NCBI RefSeq assembly: GCF_009674685.1
Contig: NZ_WKJI01000001.1
Location: 930,001-994,000, forward strand
DNA from: Pedobacter puniceum
GTDB lineage: Bacteria; Bacteroidota; Bacteroidia; Sphingobacteriales; Sphingobacteriaceae
Length of the DNA: 64,000 nt
Direction of reading: 5' to 3'
Numbering within the stretch: position 1 is the first letter of the stretch; every line of letters begins with the position of its first letter. A model generated the notes under the pieces. It was not told the origin of the DNA. It did no database searches and saw only the letters and a list, made by a program, of their open reading frames with translations. Of the stretch, positions 42,821-53,043 are shown piece by piece. A program made the position numbers and the translations under genes.

Positions 42821-44827
42821 CTATTTAAATATTTGTTTAATTGCTTCGCTAACTTCGCTTAGGGGTAATTGGCAGGTTTTGTTTTTACAAACAAAAATTC
42901 TGGTGTCACCAACAAACTTGTCTTGCAGCAAAGGTAAGTTTCCTTTTTCGCCTCCTAAAATAATCTTATTAGGAATGTAATATTTTTCTAATTCTTTTCT
43001 TTTTTCTTCGAATTCTGAACCAGTAATTGCTATTTCGAAGCTTCCTTGAATCTCATCTAACAATAAAGATGCCCAATTAGAATAAGCAGAAGCATAAGAT
43101 TTTATATGAGGCTCTACTGTTTTTAGCATGTGCTGATAGATATGCTGGTAATTTTGGCAATCGTAAAAAATAGCAAGTTTTTTAAAATTCCAAGCTAAAA
43201 CCGAGTTTGAAGCCGGTATTACATTATCCATCACTTCATACTTTCTTGCTATTAAAGCTTCATCCTCATCTGAAGTATAAAAGAATAATCCTGATTCTCC
43301 ATCATGGAAATGATTGATGACAAAATCACAAAGCTTCTTAGCTTCTTGTAACCAGTTTTCATCAAAGGTAATTTCATAAACACTTATAAAAGCTTCGGCT
43401 AATAGTGCATAATCATCTAAAAAAGCATTGATACTAGCTTTACCATCTTTATAAGTCCTATACAAGCCTCCGTTTTCTTTATATAAGTTTTTGATGATGA
43501 ACTGAGCATTATTTAAAGCTAAACTTTTAAATTCTTCATCAGCGAAAGCTTTGTAAGCATCACATAAGCCTTTAATGGTTAAGGCATTCCATGAGGTTAA
43601 AATTTTATCATCTAAACCAGGTCTTACTCTGGTAGAACGTTGCTGAAACAAAATGGCTTTTGCTTGTTTTATCTTGCTATTAAAATCATCTATGGCTAAA
43701 CCAAAATGCTTGGCTACATCTTCTTTTTCTTTCCTTATCCAAGGGTTATTGATTTCTTCTTCTTCCCAATTTCCTTCTTCCGTAATTTCAAAATAGGCGT
43801 TAAATAATTCGGCATCGGCACCTAAAAGCTCATCAATTTCTGTTTTATGCCAAGTGTAAAATTTACCTTCAACACCTTCACTATCGGCATCTAAGGCCGA
43901 GTAAAAGCCTCCTTCTGGCGATGTCATCTCTCTTTTTAACCATGCTATGGTTTCATACACTATTTCTTTATAGCGTTCTTCTTTACACCATTTATAAGCA
44001 TCAGCATATAAACTTAACAACTGACCATTATCATACAGCATTTTTTCGAAATGGGGGATATGCCATTTTCCATCTACCGAGTAACGAGCAAAACCTCCGC
44101 CCAAATGATCATAAATTCCGCCAGCAGCCATTTTATCTAAAGTTAGCCTCACAATAACATGGGCTGCTTCGTCTTTAAGTAAGTGTGCAGCTTTCATTAA
44201 GAAGGCCCAGTTATTAGGCATTGGGAATTTTGGTGCTCTGTTGTGTCCGCCTTCAGAGAAATCAAAAAGTTTTTTCCAAGGTGTTAAAGCATCTTCTATA
44301 TTTTTTAAGCTATAGGGTTGATGTTCTTTAACAATAGCCAATTTGTCTGCTTGTTGGATGCCTTCTGTTAACCTTACCGCGTATTCAATGGCTTCATCTG
44401 GTTTAGTATCCCAGAAATGGGCTAAATTGGTTAATAAATTTTTCCAATCTTTTTTAGGGAAATAGGTTCCGCCATAGATAGGACGCTGGTCTGGCAAGCA
44501 AAAACAATTTAATGGCCAACCGCCTCTGCCAGTCATCAATTGTACGGCATTCATGTAAATTTGGTCTATATCTGGCCTTTCTTCTCGGTCTATCTTAACG
44601 CAAACAAAAAAACGGTTCATCAGCTTTGCTACTTCTTCATCTTCAAAGCTTTCATGCTCCATAACATGGCACCAATGGCAAGCAGAATAGCCAATACTTA
44701 CTAAAAGTAGTTTATTTTCTGCTTTGGCTTTTGTTAAAGCCTCTTCTCCCCAAGGATACCAGTCTACAGGGTTATTGGCGTGTTGTAATAAATAAGGTGA
44801 TGAGGAATGTATAAGTCTGTTTGGCAT
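42821..44827 (-). CDS. DUF255 thioredoxin-domain protein (YyaL/SPATA20 family)
   Basis: 668 aa. Starts [29 protein letters not shown], with a thioredoxin-like motif [16 protein letters not shown] and [11 protein letters not shown], all diagnostic of the family. The rest is an (alpha/alpha)6 barrel like N-acylglucosamine epimerase ([51 protein letters not shown]). Cytoplasmic; the true reaction is not established for the family. Lies 34 bp from the SlyD-type gene on the same strand. Confidence 0.9.
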   Translation of the reverse strand: MPNRLIHSSSPYLLQHANNPVDWYPWGEEALTKAKAENKLLLVSIGYSACHWCHVMEHESFEDEEVAKLMNRFFVCVKIDREERPDIDQIYMNAVQLMTGRGGWPLNCFCLPDQRPIYGGTYFPKKDWKNLLTNLAHFWDTKPDEAIEYAVRLTEGIQQADKLAIVKEHQPYSLKNIEDALTPWKKLFDFSEGGHNRAPKFPMPNNWAFLMKAAHLLKDEAAHVIVRLTLDKMAAGGIYDHLGGGFARYSVDGKWHIPHFEKMLYDNGQLLSLYADAYKWCKEERYKEIVYETIAWLKREMTSPEGGFYSALDADSEGVEGKFYTWHKTEIDELLGADAELFNAYFEITEEGNWEEEEINNPWIRKEKEDVAKHFGLAIDDFNSKIKQAKAILFQQRSTRVRPGLDDKILTSWNALTIKGLCDAYKAFADEEFKSLALNNAQFIIKNLYKENGGLYRTYKDGKASINAFLDDYALLAEAFISVYEITFDENWLQEAKKLCDFVINHFHDGESGLFFYTSDEDEALIARKYEVMDNVIPASNSVLAWNFKKLAIFYDCQNYQHIYQHMLKTVEPHIKSYASAYSNWASLLLDEIQGSFEIAITGSEFEEKRKELEKYYIPNKIILGGEKGNLPLLQDKFVGDTRIFVCKNKTCQLPLSEVSEAIKQIFK

Positions 44828-44951
44828 CGTACTGTTTTATTGAAATCGAATCAAAAATGAAACCATGTTTTAATGTTGGTAAAATAATATTTAAACAAGG
44901 AATAAAAGGAGGAATATTTTAAATATTACAATACACGGATGATGATTATTT

Positions 44952-45680
44952 TTTAGAGATTTTGAACTAATTGGCTATTGCGCTCAAGGCTTTCCGGCCT
45001 CATAGGCGGCCAGCCCTAGTCACTTTTTTCTTGAAAAAAAGTGCCTAAACATTCAAGGCTGATGAATATTTGTCGTTCCGTCTAAATAAATCTTTATCCA
45101 CAATCCTGAGTGTTCTAAAGGGTTTTGCTTGATGAAAGTATTTACAACACCCGTCGGATTGTTTCCCGCCTGTGCTTTATGAAAGTTTATACAAAAGATT
45201 TATTTGCCTTCAATCCAAATCTTCATAGGCCGTCCTCGTTCTTCGGTAAGTTTGGTTTAATATTATTGGAAGTCCCTAAATATCGCTTTTTAGGCATTTT
45301 TATACTTTATACTCTGTACTTTATACTTAAAAGGCAGTTCTTAAATATCCGCTCTTTAGGGTCTTTATACTTTATACTCTGTACTTTATTCTTAAAATCC
45401 CTCCCTCTTTGATTCTCCCTCCTAAGGGAGATACTGACGGCATACCTATCAAGTGTATTATAAACAGAAATCTTATTTTAAAAGACAAATCCTCATCCAT
45501 TTGCAAAGTATCCCCCTCTTGAGGGGGTATAGGGGGAGGTTCTTTATACGCTACCTTCTACTATATCTAAATTTAAGCTATTGAGGTCTTTTTACTTTCT
45601 ACTCAATACTTTCTACGTCCAGAAAGGAACAACCATTCATAAAAAAATAGATTATCCCGAAGTGCATGAGCAACAATTAG
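44952..45680. repeat. long dispersed intergenic repeat, copy A
   Basis: Most of the gene-free gap 44828-45838. Blocks shared with copy B (58746 onwards) include GGCTTTCCGGCCTCATAGGC, CAAGGCTGATGAATATTTGT, CACAATCCTGAGTG, CAACACCCGTCGGATTGTTT and CAAATCTTCATAGGCCGTC. Within copy A a 24-bp unit starting TATACTTTATACTCTGTACT occurs at 45301 and 45366. The 95-aa frame at 45125-45412 has no protein-like composition and is not called as a gene. The gap also holds short AT-rich tracts. Confidence 0.7.
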
Positions 45681-45786
45681 TTCATTGGTTAAATTTGATT
45701 AGGTTATAAGTCCTAAATATCCGTTATTAAGTAATAAGTATAAACTATCTAATATTTAGGCATCTTTCTACTTTGTACTTTTGACT

Positions 45787-45806
45787 TTAAGCACTCGTTG
45801 CAAACA
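45787..45806 (+). repeat. TTAAGCACTCGTTGCAAAC short repeat
   Basis: TTTAAGCACTCGTTGCAAAC. Further copies lie at 59567-59600 (same strand) and 51031-51056 (opposite strand). CTCGTTGCAAACGAG is itself a small palindrome in the 59567 copy. Confidence 0.55.
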
Positions 45807-45838
45807 AGCATAAGATGAATATCCCCAACATCTATATT

Positions 45839-46720
45839 TTAATAACTTTTCTGAATCAATAAAGTACTTAAATCTACCTCATCGCCATTAAAAACATTCA
45901 TATCTACTTTACCTTTAATACCATCTATATGGGCATTATCGGCATGTTGCCAAAAATGCCAAGCTGTTTCTGGTAGTTTAAGCTTAGGCTGATAGTAATG
46001 AGCTATCCAAATAGTATAATCGCCAAACTTTTCTTTTAAATTATCTTCAAAGAATTTATAACCCGTATAAATGATAGGTTTAGTTTTGCTTTTGGCTTCA
46101 ATTTCATTAAGAAACTCTTGTAAATTTAGTTGAAGTTCTAGTTTGCTTAATCCTCCGGTTTCTTCAATATCAATAACAGGGGGGAGGTCGCCGGCTTCTA
46201 AATTAACAGTTTGCAAAAAGAACTTAGCTTGCCATTTACCAGATTTTTTAGGTTTAAAATAATGATAAGCTCCTCTAATGATACCTGCTTCTTTACTTTC
46301 TCGCCAATTTCTTTGGAAATAACTATCTACCAAGGTAACACCCTCTGTAGCTTTGATAAACGCAAAGGATAGCTTTACGTTGTATGATTCCATTGCCACC
46401 ACTTTTTCCCAATTAATCTTACCCTGATAGGAAGAAACATCTATACCATGAACATGGTACTTACGCGGAATACGGATACCAAACTCATCATCATTTGGGT
46501 ATTCATCAAAAATAAATAAGTCTTTAACCCACCTACCTGTAGAAACAGCTGTTCTAAAAAGTTTGCCATAATATAAAGGGGAAAACAATAAAAGAACAAC
46601 CAAAGTAATGATAAACTTAAGTTTATGCTTTTGAGCAAAAGTCTTTTTGGTGCTTCTTTTCTTTCTGGTAACTGGCTTTTTAGTAGTTGTACGGCTTGTT
46701 GTTTTTCTTGCTGGTGGCAT
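45839..46720 (-). CDS. GH25-family lysozyme, membrane-anchored
   Basis: 293 aa. A very basic N-terminus (PPARKTTSRTTTKKPVTRKKRSTKK) is followed by one transmembrane helix (LKFIITLVVLLLFSPLYYG). The GH25 barrel begins YHVHGIDVSSYQGKINWEKV and has FAFIKATEGVTLVDSYFQRNW, GAYHYFKP, LPPVIDIEETGG (catalytic Asp-x-Glu) and WHFWQHADNAHIDGIKGKVDMNVFNGD. It would cut peptidoglycan from the inner-membrane side of the periplasm. It begins 3 bp after the smc stop, so the two are probably co-transcribed. Confidence 0.9.
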   Translation of the reverse strand: MPPARKTTSRTTTKKPVTRKKRSTKKTFAQKHKLKFIITLVVLLLFSPLYYGKLFRTAVSTGRWVKDLFIFDEYPNDDEFGIRIPRKYHVHGIDVSSYQGKINWEKVVAMESYNVKLSFAFIKATEGVTLVDSYFQRNWRESKEAGIIRGAYHYFKPKKSGKWQAKFFLQTVNLEAGDLPPVIDIEETGGLSKLELQLNLQEFLNEIEAKSKTKPIIYTGYKFFEDNLKEKFGDYTIWIAHYYQPKLKLPETAWHFWQHADNAHIDGIKGKVDMNVFNGDEVDLSTLLIQKSY

Positions 46721-46723
46721 AAA

Positions 46724-49700
46724 TTAGGCTACTTCTCTTAAATCAACTGCTACAACTCTAGAAACGCCTTGTTCTACCATGGTAACGCCATAAATAATAT
46801 CTGTACTGGCAATGGTACGCTTGTTATGAGAAACTACAATAAACTGAGATTCGTTAGAAAACTTACGTATGATATTGTTGAATTTATCAATATTGGTATC
46901 ATCTAGCGGGGCATCAACCTCGTCAAAAATACAGAATGGTGCAGGTTTTAATAAGTATAGCGAAAACAATAAAGCTGTAGCGGTTAAGGTTTTCTCACCT
47001 CCTGATAATTGATTGATAGACAATGGTCTTTTACCTTTTGGCCTGGCAATAATATCAATATCAGAATCTAAAGGCATATCCGGGTTGGTAAGAATTAAAT
47101 CGCAGTTATCTTCTTCATTAAATAATGAGCGGAAAACACGCATAAAGTTTTCTCTTACATGAGTAAAAGCTACCATGAATTTCTCTTTCGCTGTATCGTC
47201 AATCTCTTTTATAGTTTGTAAAAGAGAGGCTTTAGCTTCTGATAAGTCTTTTTTCTGAGCCTGAATAAAAGTATAACGCTCTTCCATTTCTTTATAGGCT
47301 TCCATAGCCATGGGGTTGATAGCGCCAAATTCATCCAATTGTTTTTTGATTTTATCTACCTTTTCTTTGGTATCTTGTTCTTCGGCTCCTTCAGGGATTT
47401 CGGTATCTAATAAATCTTCAATTTCTATATTAAACTCTACCGATAAACGCTCTTTTAAAGCATTTAATTCTAGTTTGAGGTTGTTTTTCTGGTCTTTAAT
47501 CTCCGTTAGTAAAACATCTGTATTTTCTTTTTTTCTTCTGATTTCTGATAGCTGATTTTCTAAATCGTTAACCAAACCACGTACCGCATAATAGTCTTTT
47601 TCTGCTTCTTGAAGCGCTTTTTCCATTTCTTCTTTTTGGTTGTACATGGCAATAAGGTCTTCATCATCATGGTCTACAAACTGTAAAGTATCTTTAATGG
47701 TAAGCTTGGTTTCTTCTAGCTCGGCACTGTGTTTATTAATTCTATTTTCCAGATTTTCTTGTTGTGATTCTCTATACTCTAAATCTTTATCTAAACTGCT
47801 AACTTTATTTTGCTGTTGGTGGAATTTGATATTCTCGGCATTAAAAGCAGAGGAACGCATGGTTAAAACCTCGCTAAGCTCGTTAAAAGCCAATTGTTGT
47901 TCTATCAATTGCTCGTTTATGATTTGCTTTTGAGCTATCAAATCGGCAATTAAAGGCTGTTTTTCTAATAATTCTGAAGCTATATGTTGTAGCTTTTGCT
48001 CAATATCCTGTTTTCTATTCTGACTGTTTTCTATAAAGGATTGATATTGTTCTTGTTTGGTTTGCACCGATATCAACTCGTTTTGTAGAAGATTAATCTG
48101 AGCTGATAAGGTATTAATCTCCTGTATTTTAGTAGCGGCTTTAAGTGTTTGTACTTTTAAAGCGCCTTCTTCTATATGGTCTTTAAGTTTTTTAAGCTGT
48201 ACTTCTGCCTCTTTAATTTCTTTATTGAGGTTTTCAAGATTTTTAGCCCTACCAATTCTTTTACCCTCAAATAAACCAACCGAACCTCCTGAAAGGGTGT
48301 ATTTACTCTTATTAAACTTTCCTGATTTTCCTATCAATACCATAGGAGAATTTAAAAGTTCAGCATTTAAATCTTGCTCTCGGCTATCATCAACTAAAAA
48401 GACATGACTAAGCAAATGGCTGAATAGCTTTTTGTATTTCTTATCTGTTTCTGTAACAGATAATACGGGTATAGCACCTTCTGGAGCTGCTAATTCTTGC
48501 ACTTCTTTATCTTCTAAATTGTTTAATATAAAGAAGTTAGCTTTTCCTCTTGAAGAATTACTTAAAAGCTGTATAGCCTCAATTGCATCGCCATATTGCT
48601 CTACTACATAATGGTTCATCAAAGGCTCTAGAAAATTTTCTATGGCTACACGATACTCCTCATTACAAAAAAGAATATCAGAAAGTAGCGGAGCCTTTTT
48701 TGTCCATTGGGTATTCTTTCGTAAAAAGCGAATAGATTCTGGAAAGCCTTCCAAATTGTCAACCATACTTTTGGTAAGGTTATATTCATTTTGTTTGGCA
48801 TCCAGCTTTCTGCTGATGCTGTTAAATTGTTCTTTATTATCGGCTAAAATAGCCTCTGTAGAAGCTAAATTTTCCTTTAATTCTTCTTCTAGCTCTTGTA
48901 AATGTTCTAGCTGATGTTTCTTACTCTCTAAACTTTCAGAAATATCGGCTATAGCCTTATTAAAATTAGATAATTCAATTTTTCTAGAGTCGGTATCGGC
49001 TATATTTCTACGCGTTTCTTGGTCTAAAGCTTCCTTTTGGATATTTAAAATCTCGATATCTTTCTCTACCTGGTAAACCTGATTTTGCAAAGCATTAGAT
49101 TGGTTTTGCATTTGGTCTAGCCCTTGTTTAGATGATTGCTGTTGTATACGCAATTCCTCTACCTCGGCTTTTAAAGCCTCTAATTTAGCGCTGATGCTTT
49201 GCAGATTTTGCTCTTCCTGTAATCTTTCCTCGTTTAAGCGTTTGATATTATAAAAAACGTGATTAAGTTGTGTTTTATCTTTCTCTAAATCATCATTAAG
49301 TTTACTCTCTTTGTCTTGTAAAAACTTAAGCTGTTCGTTTTTAATCTTTTTCTCGCTTTCGTATGCTCTAATTTTACTTACAAACTCGTTAGTAGCTTTT
49401 TGCTGAACAGATAAGTTTTTCTCTTTTGTAAGGTTGTTAAATTTATGTTTTTGGATGTCTGCATCCAACTGATCAGCTAAAGTATTGATACCTTGTTTAA
49501 CTTCTAATTGCTCTTTTTCGCGTTCATCTAAATGTGCTAACGAATCTCTAAAACCAATAATCCTGAAAGATGCCAATACAATACTTAAAGCATGATATTG
49601 TTCCTTTAATCGATAATATCGTTCTGCCTTTTTAGCCTGATTTTCTAAGGTTTTAAGGTTTCTTTCAATCTCGAAAAGTAAATCTTCAACCCGACTTAAA

Positions 49701-50260
49701 TCTGCTTCGGTATCTTTTAACTTATTAAAAGTTTGCTTTTTGCGGAGTTTATATTTGGATATTCCTGATGCCTCTTCAAATAAAGCTCTTCTTGAGTTTT
49801 CTTTGTTGGTGATGATTTCATCTATCATTTTTAACTCGATGATAGAGTAGGAGTCTGGCCCGATACCAGTATCTAAAAATAAATCGGTAATATCTTTTAG
49901 CCTACATTGTACATCGTTTAAACGATATTCTGATTCGCCCGTACGATAAAGTTTACGGGTTATGGTTACCTGCGAAAAGTCTGTCGGCAGGATGTTTTTG
50001 GTATTGTCAAAAGTTAAAGATACTTCAGCAAGGTTTGCAGGTTTTCTGGATTTTGTGCCGTTGAAGATGATGTTTTCCATTTTCTCTGATCGCAGCATTC
50101 TGGTACTTTGCTCGCCCAAAACCCATCTGATAGCATCTACCACGTTAGATTTACCACAACCATTTGGCCCTACAATAGCGGTTACGCCTTCATTAAAGTT
50201 GATGGTAATCTTATCTCCAAAACTCTTAAAACCCTTAATTTCTAATTTGTTTAACTGCAT
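46724..50260 (-). CDS. smc: chromosome segregation protein SMC
   Basis: 1178 aa. Head ATPase halves at both ends: GPNGCGKSNVVDAIRWVLGEQS at the N-terminus, and LSGGEKTLTATALLFSLYLLKPAPFCIFDEVDAPLDDTNI (signature plus Walker B) at the C-terminus. Two long coiled coils (about 170-500 and 690-1010) flank a hinge around 520-660 (FPESIRFLRK... GGSVGLFEGKRIGR). It condenses and segregates the chromosome, normally with ScpA and ScpB, which are not in the window. Confidence 0.96.
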   Translation of the reverse strand: MQLNKLEIKGFKSFGDKITINFNEGVTAIVGPNGCGKSNVVDAIRWVLGEQSTRMLRSEKMENIIFNGTKSRKPANLAEVSLTFDNTKNILPTDFSQVTITRKLYRTGESEYRLNDVQCRLKDITDLFLDTGIGPDSYSIIELKMIDEIITNKENSRRALFEEASGISKYKLRKKQTFNKLKDTEADLSRVEDLLFEIERNLKTLENQAKKAERYYRLKEQYHALSIVLASFRIIGFRDSLAHLDEREKEQLEVKQGINTLADQLDADIQKHKFNNLTKEKNLSVQQKATNEFVSKIRAYESEKKIKNEQLKFLQDKESKLNDDLEKDKTQLNHVFYNIKRLNEERLQEEQNLQSISAKLEALKAEVEELRIQQQSSKQGLDQMQNQSNALQNQVYQVEKDIEILNIQKEALDQETRRNIADTDSRKIELSNFNKAIADISESLESKKHQLEHLQELEEELKENLASTEAILADNKEQFNSISRKLDAKQNEYNLTKSMVDNLEGFPESIRFLRKNTQWTKKAPLLSDILFCNEEYRVAIENFLEPLMNHYVVEQYGDAIEAIQLLSNSSRGKANFFILNNLEDKEVQELAAPEGAIPVLSVTETDKKYKKLFSHLLSHVFLVDDSREQDLNAELLNSPMVLIGKSGKFNKSKYTLSGGSVGLFEGKRIGRAKNLENLNKEIKEAEVQLKKLKDHIEEGALKVQTLKAATKIQEINTLSAQINLLQNELISVQTKQEQYQSFIENSQNRKQDIEQKLQHIASELLEKQPLIADLIAQKQIINEQLIEQQLAFNELSEVLTMRSSAFNAENIKFHQQQNKVSSLDKDLEYRESQQENLENRINKHSAELEETKLTIKDTLQFVDHDDEDLIAMYNQKEEMEKALQEAEKDYYAVRGLVNDLENQLSEIRRKKENTDVLLTEIKDQKNNLKLELNALKERLSVEFNIEIEDLLDTEIPEGAEEQDTKEKVDKIKKQLDEFGAINPMAMEAYKEMEERYTFIQAQKKDLSEAKASLLQTIKEIDDTAKEKFMVAFTHVRENFMRVFRSLFNEEDNCDLILTNPDMPLDSDIDIIARPKGKRPLSINQLSGGEKTLTATALLFSLYLLKPAPFCIFDEVDAPLDDTNIDKFNNIIRKFSNESQFIVVSHNKRTIASTDIIYGVTMVEQGVSRVVAVDLREVA

Positions 50261-50294
50261 GCGTTAATAAAAACAGTGTATCTTTTTAATTCCT

Positions 50295-50302
50295 CAAAAC
50301 TA
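50295..50302 (-). promoter_or_regulatory. -7 element TAGTTTTG for smc
   Basis: Minus-strand TAGTTTTG, 34 bp before the smc ATG, in the 63-bp divergent gap with the 151-aa gene. Confidence 0.4.
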
Positions 50303-50323
50303 ATTAATTTCTTAATTTGCAGT

Positions 50324-50779
50324 ATGGAAAACCTCATATACATTTTAGCACCTATCGCACTTTTTCTCTTTAAAGCTTACCAAAACTTCCAAAAAGAGCA
50401 AGAGAAGGCTAGAAAACGTAATTTAAGCATCCCAGAACAGCCAGAAATTACGGTTAAAGATGAGGTACAAACCCAACCTATGATAGAAGAGCGTACTGAG
50501 GCTACCGAACTTAAACCTGATTATAAACTTTCTAAGCCAGAAAAATACGAAAAAGAACAGTATGAACGTATGGTTTACGAAAGATTAAGATCTACAGATA
50601 AGAAACCTGCTGATTATTATAATCCTGAAATCCCTAGTGCAGAAGTTATAGAAAACAGGGCTATCCACGAAAAACATAAACATGGTATTTCACAACCCAA
50701 AAAAGAAGAACAAGAAAGCTACGACTTTGATTTAAGACAAGCCGTTATTAATGAAGCGATATTGAAAAGACCTTATTAG
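50324..50779 (+). CDS. small membrane-anchored charged protein, unknown function
   Basis: 151 aa from the ATG at 50324 (MENLIYILAPIALFLFKAYQNF). The ORF-track start 48 bp upstream overlaps the divergent promoter region. One N-terminal transmembrane helix, then a long, highly charged, probably disordered cytoplasmic tail (EKARKRNLSIPEQPEITVKDEVQTQP... EKYEKEQYERMVYERL). Family not recognised. Divergent from smc. Confidence 0.65.
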   Translation: MENLIYILAPIALFLFKAYQNFQKEQEKARKRNLSIPEQPEITVKDEVQTQPMIEERTEATELKPDYKLSKPEKYEKEQYERMVYERLRSTDKKPADYYNPEIPSAEVIENRAIHEKHKHGISQPKKEEQESYDFDLRQAVINEAILKRPY

Positions 50780-51172
50780 GTGGTTAGTTAGTTATATGGT
50801 TGGTTTGTTAGTTTGTTAGGTGGTTAGATTGTTAGGGCCGTTATTTCGATGAGGAACGAAGAAGTAAGCTGTTTTTATTGATTGAAGGATTGAATTTCTA
50901 TTTATTGATTTTTAAATGAGTGAATGATAGATTGGTTTTTTTGAATTTTTAATTCTCCCTTTTGAATTTCTATTGATTGGTTTTTTTTGAATTTTTAATT
51001 TTCCCTTTTGAATTTTTAATTCTCTTACATTGCGCTCGTTTGTAACGAGTGCTTAACATGGTTTAACGATTACATCGTTTATTTATTTAACCACAGAGCC
51101 GGATAAAGACTTATTGATTGATTTTTGATTGAGTGATTTTTTAATTTTTACTTTTGAATTTTTAATTTCTCC
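50780..51172. repeat. low-complexity non-coding tract
   Basis: 393 bp without a gene. It begins with GTTAGTTTGTTAGGTGGTTAG units like those after 16495. It holds several copies of TTTTGAATTTTTAATT(TTC/CTC)CC, the fragment ATTTCGATGAGGAACGAAGAA, and a minus-strand copy of the TTAAGCACTCGTT repeat (51031-51056). No terminator or promoter that I can support. Confidence 0.6.
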
Positions 51173-51694
51173 TCACTGCTTAGCTGCATTAAACAAAGCT
51201 TTTAGTTCTGTAGCATCATCAGGATTCATTTTTCCTGATAAGATAAGTCGTAACTGTCTGCGTCTTAAAGCGCCATCATAAAGTGCTTTTTCTTCATCAG
51301 ATTCTGGAATTAACTCTGGAACAGGAACTGTTTTACCTTCATCATTTAAAGCTACGAAAGTATAATAAGCCTCGTTAGATTTGATACGTGTTCCTGACGG
51401 AATGTTTTCTGCCCAAACATCTAACCTAACTTCAACAGAAGTATGGAAAGCCCTTGTAACTTTGGCATTTATCGTTACCACATCGCCCAATTTTATAGGC
51501 TGCTTAAAAGAAACATTATCTACAGAAGCGGTTACCACAATACGGTTGCTATGTCTTTGTGCAGAAATTGCAGCCGCAATATCCATCCAATGTAATAAAC
51601 GACCACCCATTAAATTGTTTAGGGTATTGGTGTCATTGGGTAATACCAACTCGTTCATGGTAATTAATGAATCTTTTGCTTTCTTGCCGCTCAT
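51173..51694 (-). CDS. acyl-CoA thioesterase, hotdog fold (YciA/BFIT-like)
   Basis: 173 aa. One hotdog domain with NLMGGRLLHWMDIAAAISAQRHSNRIVVTASVDNVSFKQPIKLGDVV, the usual core of this thioesterase subfamily, and YYTFVALNDEGKTVPVPEL. The Asp in HWMDIAAA is the likely catalytic residue. It hydrolyses acyl-CoA to free acid and CoA. The C-terminal ~40 residues add charged helices. It follows the T9SS plug gene by 5 bp. Confidence 0.9.
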   Translation of the reverse strand: MSGKKAKDSLITMNELVLPNDTNTLNNLMGGRLLHWMDIAAAISAQRHSNRIVVTASVDNVSFKQPIKLGDVVTINAKVTRAFHTSVEVRLDVWAENIPSGTRIKSNEAYYTFVALNDEGKTVPVPELIPESDEEKALYDGALRRRQLRLILSGKMNPDDATELKALFNAAKQ

Positions 51695-51699
51695 ATATT

Positions 51700-53022
51700 T
51701 TAGTTTGTTCTGGGTAATTGTCTGCTGTTTAATTCTCTAAAGGCTATTAATTCTTCAAATCTTGAAGCTGGGGCCCTATAATAAACCATTATTTGATAAT
51801 CATTCTCGGTTTCAAAAAAAGAACCATCAAAAGCATTATCATTGATGATTTTGCCATCTTCTGTAGCCCAAGTGTATTTATAATCATAAACACCTTGCTT
51901 TAAAAGCATCGTTTTTGAAAATTGTTTGCTTTCAGGATTATAAATCAATCTGCTATCTGCATTTTTTTGGTAAGCATTAAACTGCCCAATGATGTAAGCA
52001 TGTCCGTTTGCATCTGGCTCTTCGGCGTTTAAGGTAAAAGTTACAGCTGCGTAATCACCAGCATAGTCATCACTATTACCATCTTGATTGATGATGTAAA
52101 ACTTGCCATTTTCATCAAACTGATAGGAATAGTTTGGCGTATTTAAAACAGCATCAGGAAATAATAAAATTCTATATAAGCTATCTAGAACAATTTGCCC
52201 TACTCGTTCTGATTTAAACCTTAAACTTCTGGTATCAAACCTTCTAAACTCATTAGCGCCATCAAAATCATTAGTTAAATTATCTGCATAAACCAATAAG
52301 TTGTTTCTTACAAAAAGAGGTTTATTGATGGTTTTGATTAAATCTGTACGGTTATTTTTTAAGGTAACGATTCTAATTTCCTGATAAGGATTTTGAATAG
52401 CCAAACCCGGATGCGCAACATTGATATTAATTTTCTGACGCTCATCTCTTTTAGCTACAATTGCAGATTGTGTAATTTCTGCTTGTACATTAACCTTTGC
52501 TTGTACAATATATAACCTTCTGCTGATGAGTATTTTACGCTGGTCGCCATCTTCATAAACTTTAAGTAAGTAATTACCAGATATTTTAGGGATGATACTG
52601 CTATTGGGCAAGCTTAACTCGTAATGCGTATAGCTAATAAAAGTTCCAAAGGAATATCTAAAGTTATTAATACGCTCTTCGGTAAAGCTTTGCAAATACT
52701 CAATAGGAGATAAGGACGAAGGTTTCCAATCAGCATCGCAATGTTCTAGTGTGTAAAACAAATTTCTACTTCCACCACGTAAATCATCAAACTTTAAAAT
52801 AATTTGCTGACTGCTACCTAAATTTAAAACCGGAAAGCTTTGGTCTTTCTCGGCATTAAAAAACTCTACACTTTTAATCTCTGGGATATAATTTTTATTA
52901 TCATAAACCGTCACAGATTCTGGCGTAGGAGCAACAAAAGCCCTAACTTTTTTAGGTTTCTTTTGTGCAAAAGAAGATAAACTTAATAGCGTTAAAAACA
53001 GATATATCAAACTCTTTCTCAT
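51700..53022 (-). CDS. DUF5103 type IX secretion system plug protein
   Basis: 440 aa. Signal peptide ([19 protein letters not shown]), then the DUF5103 pattern: [67 protein letters not shown], and a C-terminal part with [39 protein letters not shown]. In Bacteroidota this protein closes the periplasmic side of the SprA translocon. Other T9SS genes are not in the window. Confidence 0.88.
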   Translation of the reverse strand: MRKSLIYLFLTLLSLSSFAQKKPKKVRAFVAPTPESVTVYDNKNYIPEIKSVEFFNAEKDQSFPVLNLGSSQQIILKFDDLRGGSRNLFYTLEHCDADWKPSSLSPIEYLQSFTEERINNFRYSFGTFISYTHYELSLPNSSIIPKISGNYLLKVYEDGDQRKILISRRLYIVQAKVNVQAEITQSAIVAKRDERQKININVAHPGLAIQNPYQEIRIVTLKNNRTDLIKTINKPLFVRNNLLVYADNLTNDFDGANEFRRFDTRSLRFKSERVGQIVLDSLYRILLFPDAVLNTPNYSYQFDENGKFYIINQDGNSDDYAGDYAAVTFTLNAEEPDANGHAYIIGQFNAYQKNADSRLIYNPESKQFSKTMLLKQGVYDYKYTWATEDGKIINDNAFDGSFFETENDYQIMVYYRAPASRFEELIAFRELNSRQLPRTN

Positions 53023-53043
53023 ACCATTAAGTTTATTTAATAT

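Noticed and set aside
45125-45412. 95-aa ORF in the long gap
   Set aside because: Lies in the dispersed repeat; composition follows the DNA repeats (repeated TLYFIL) and copy B does not keep the frame.
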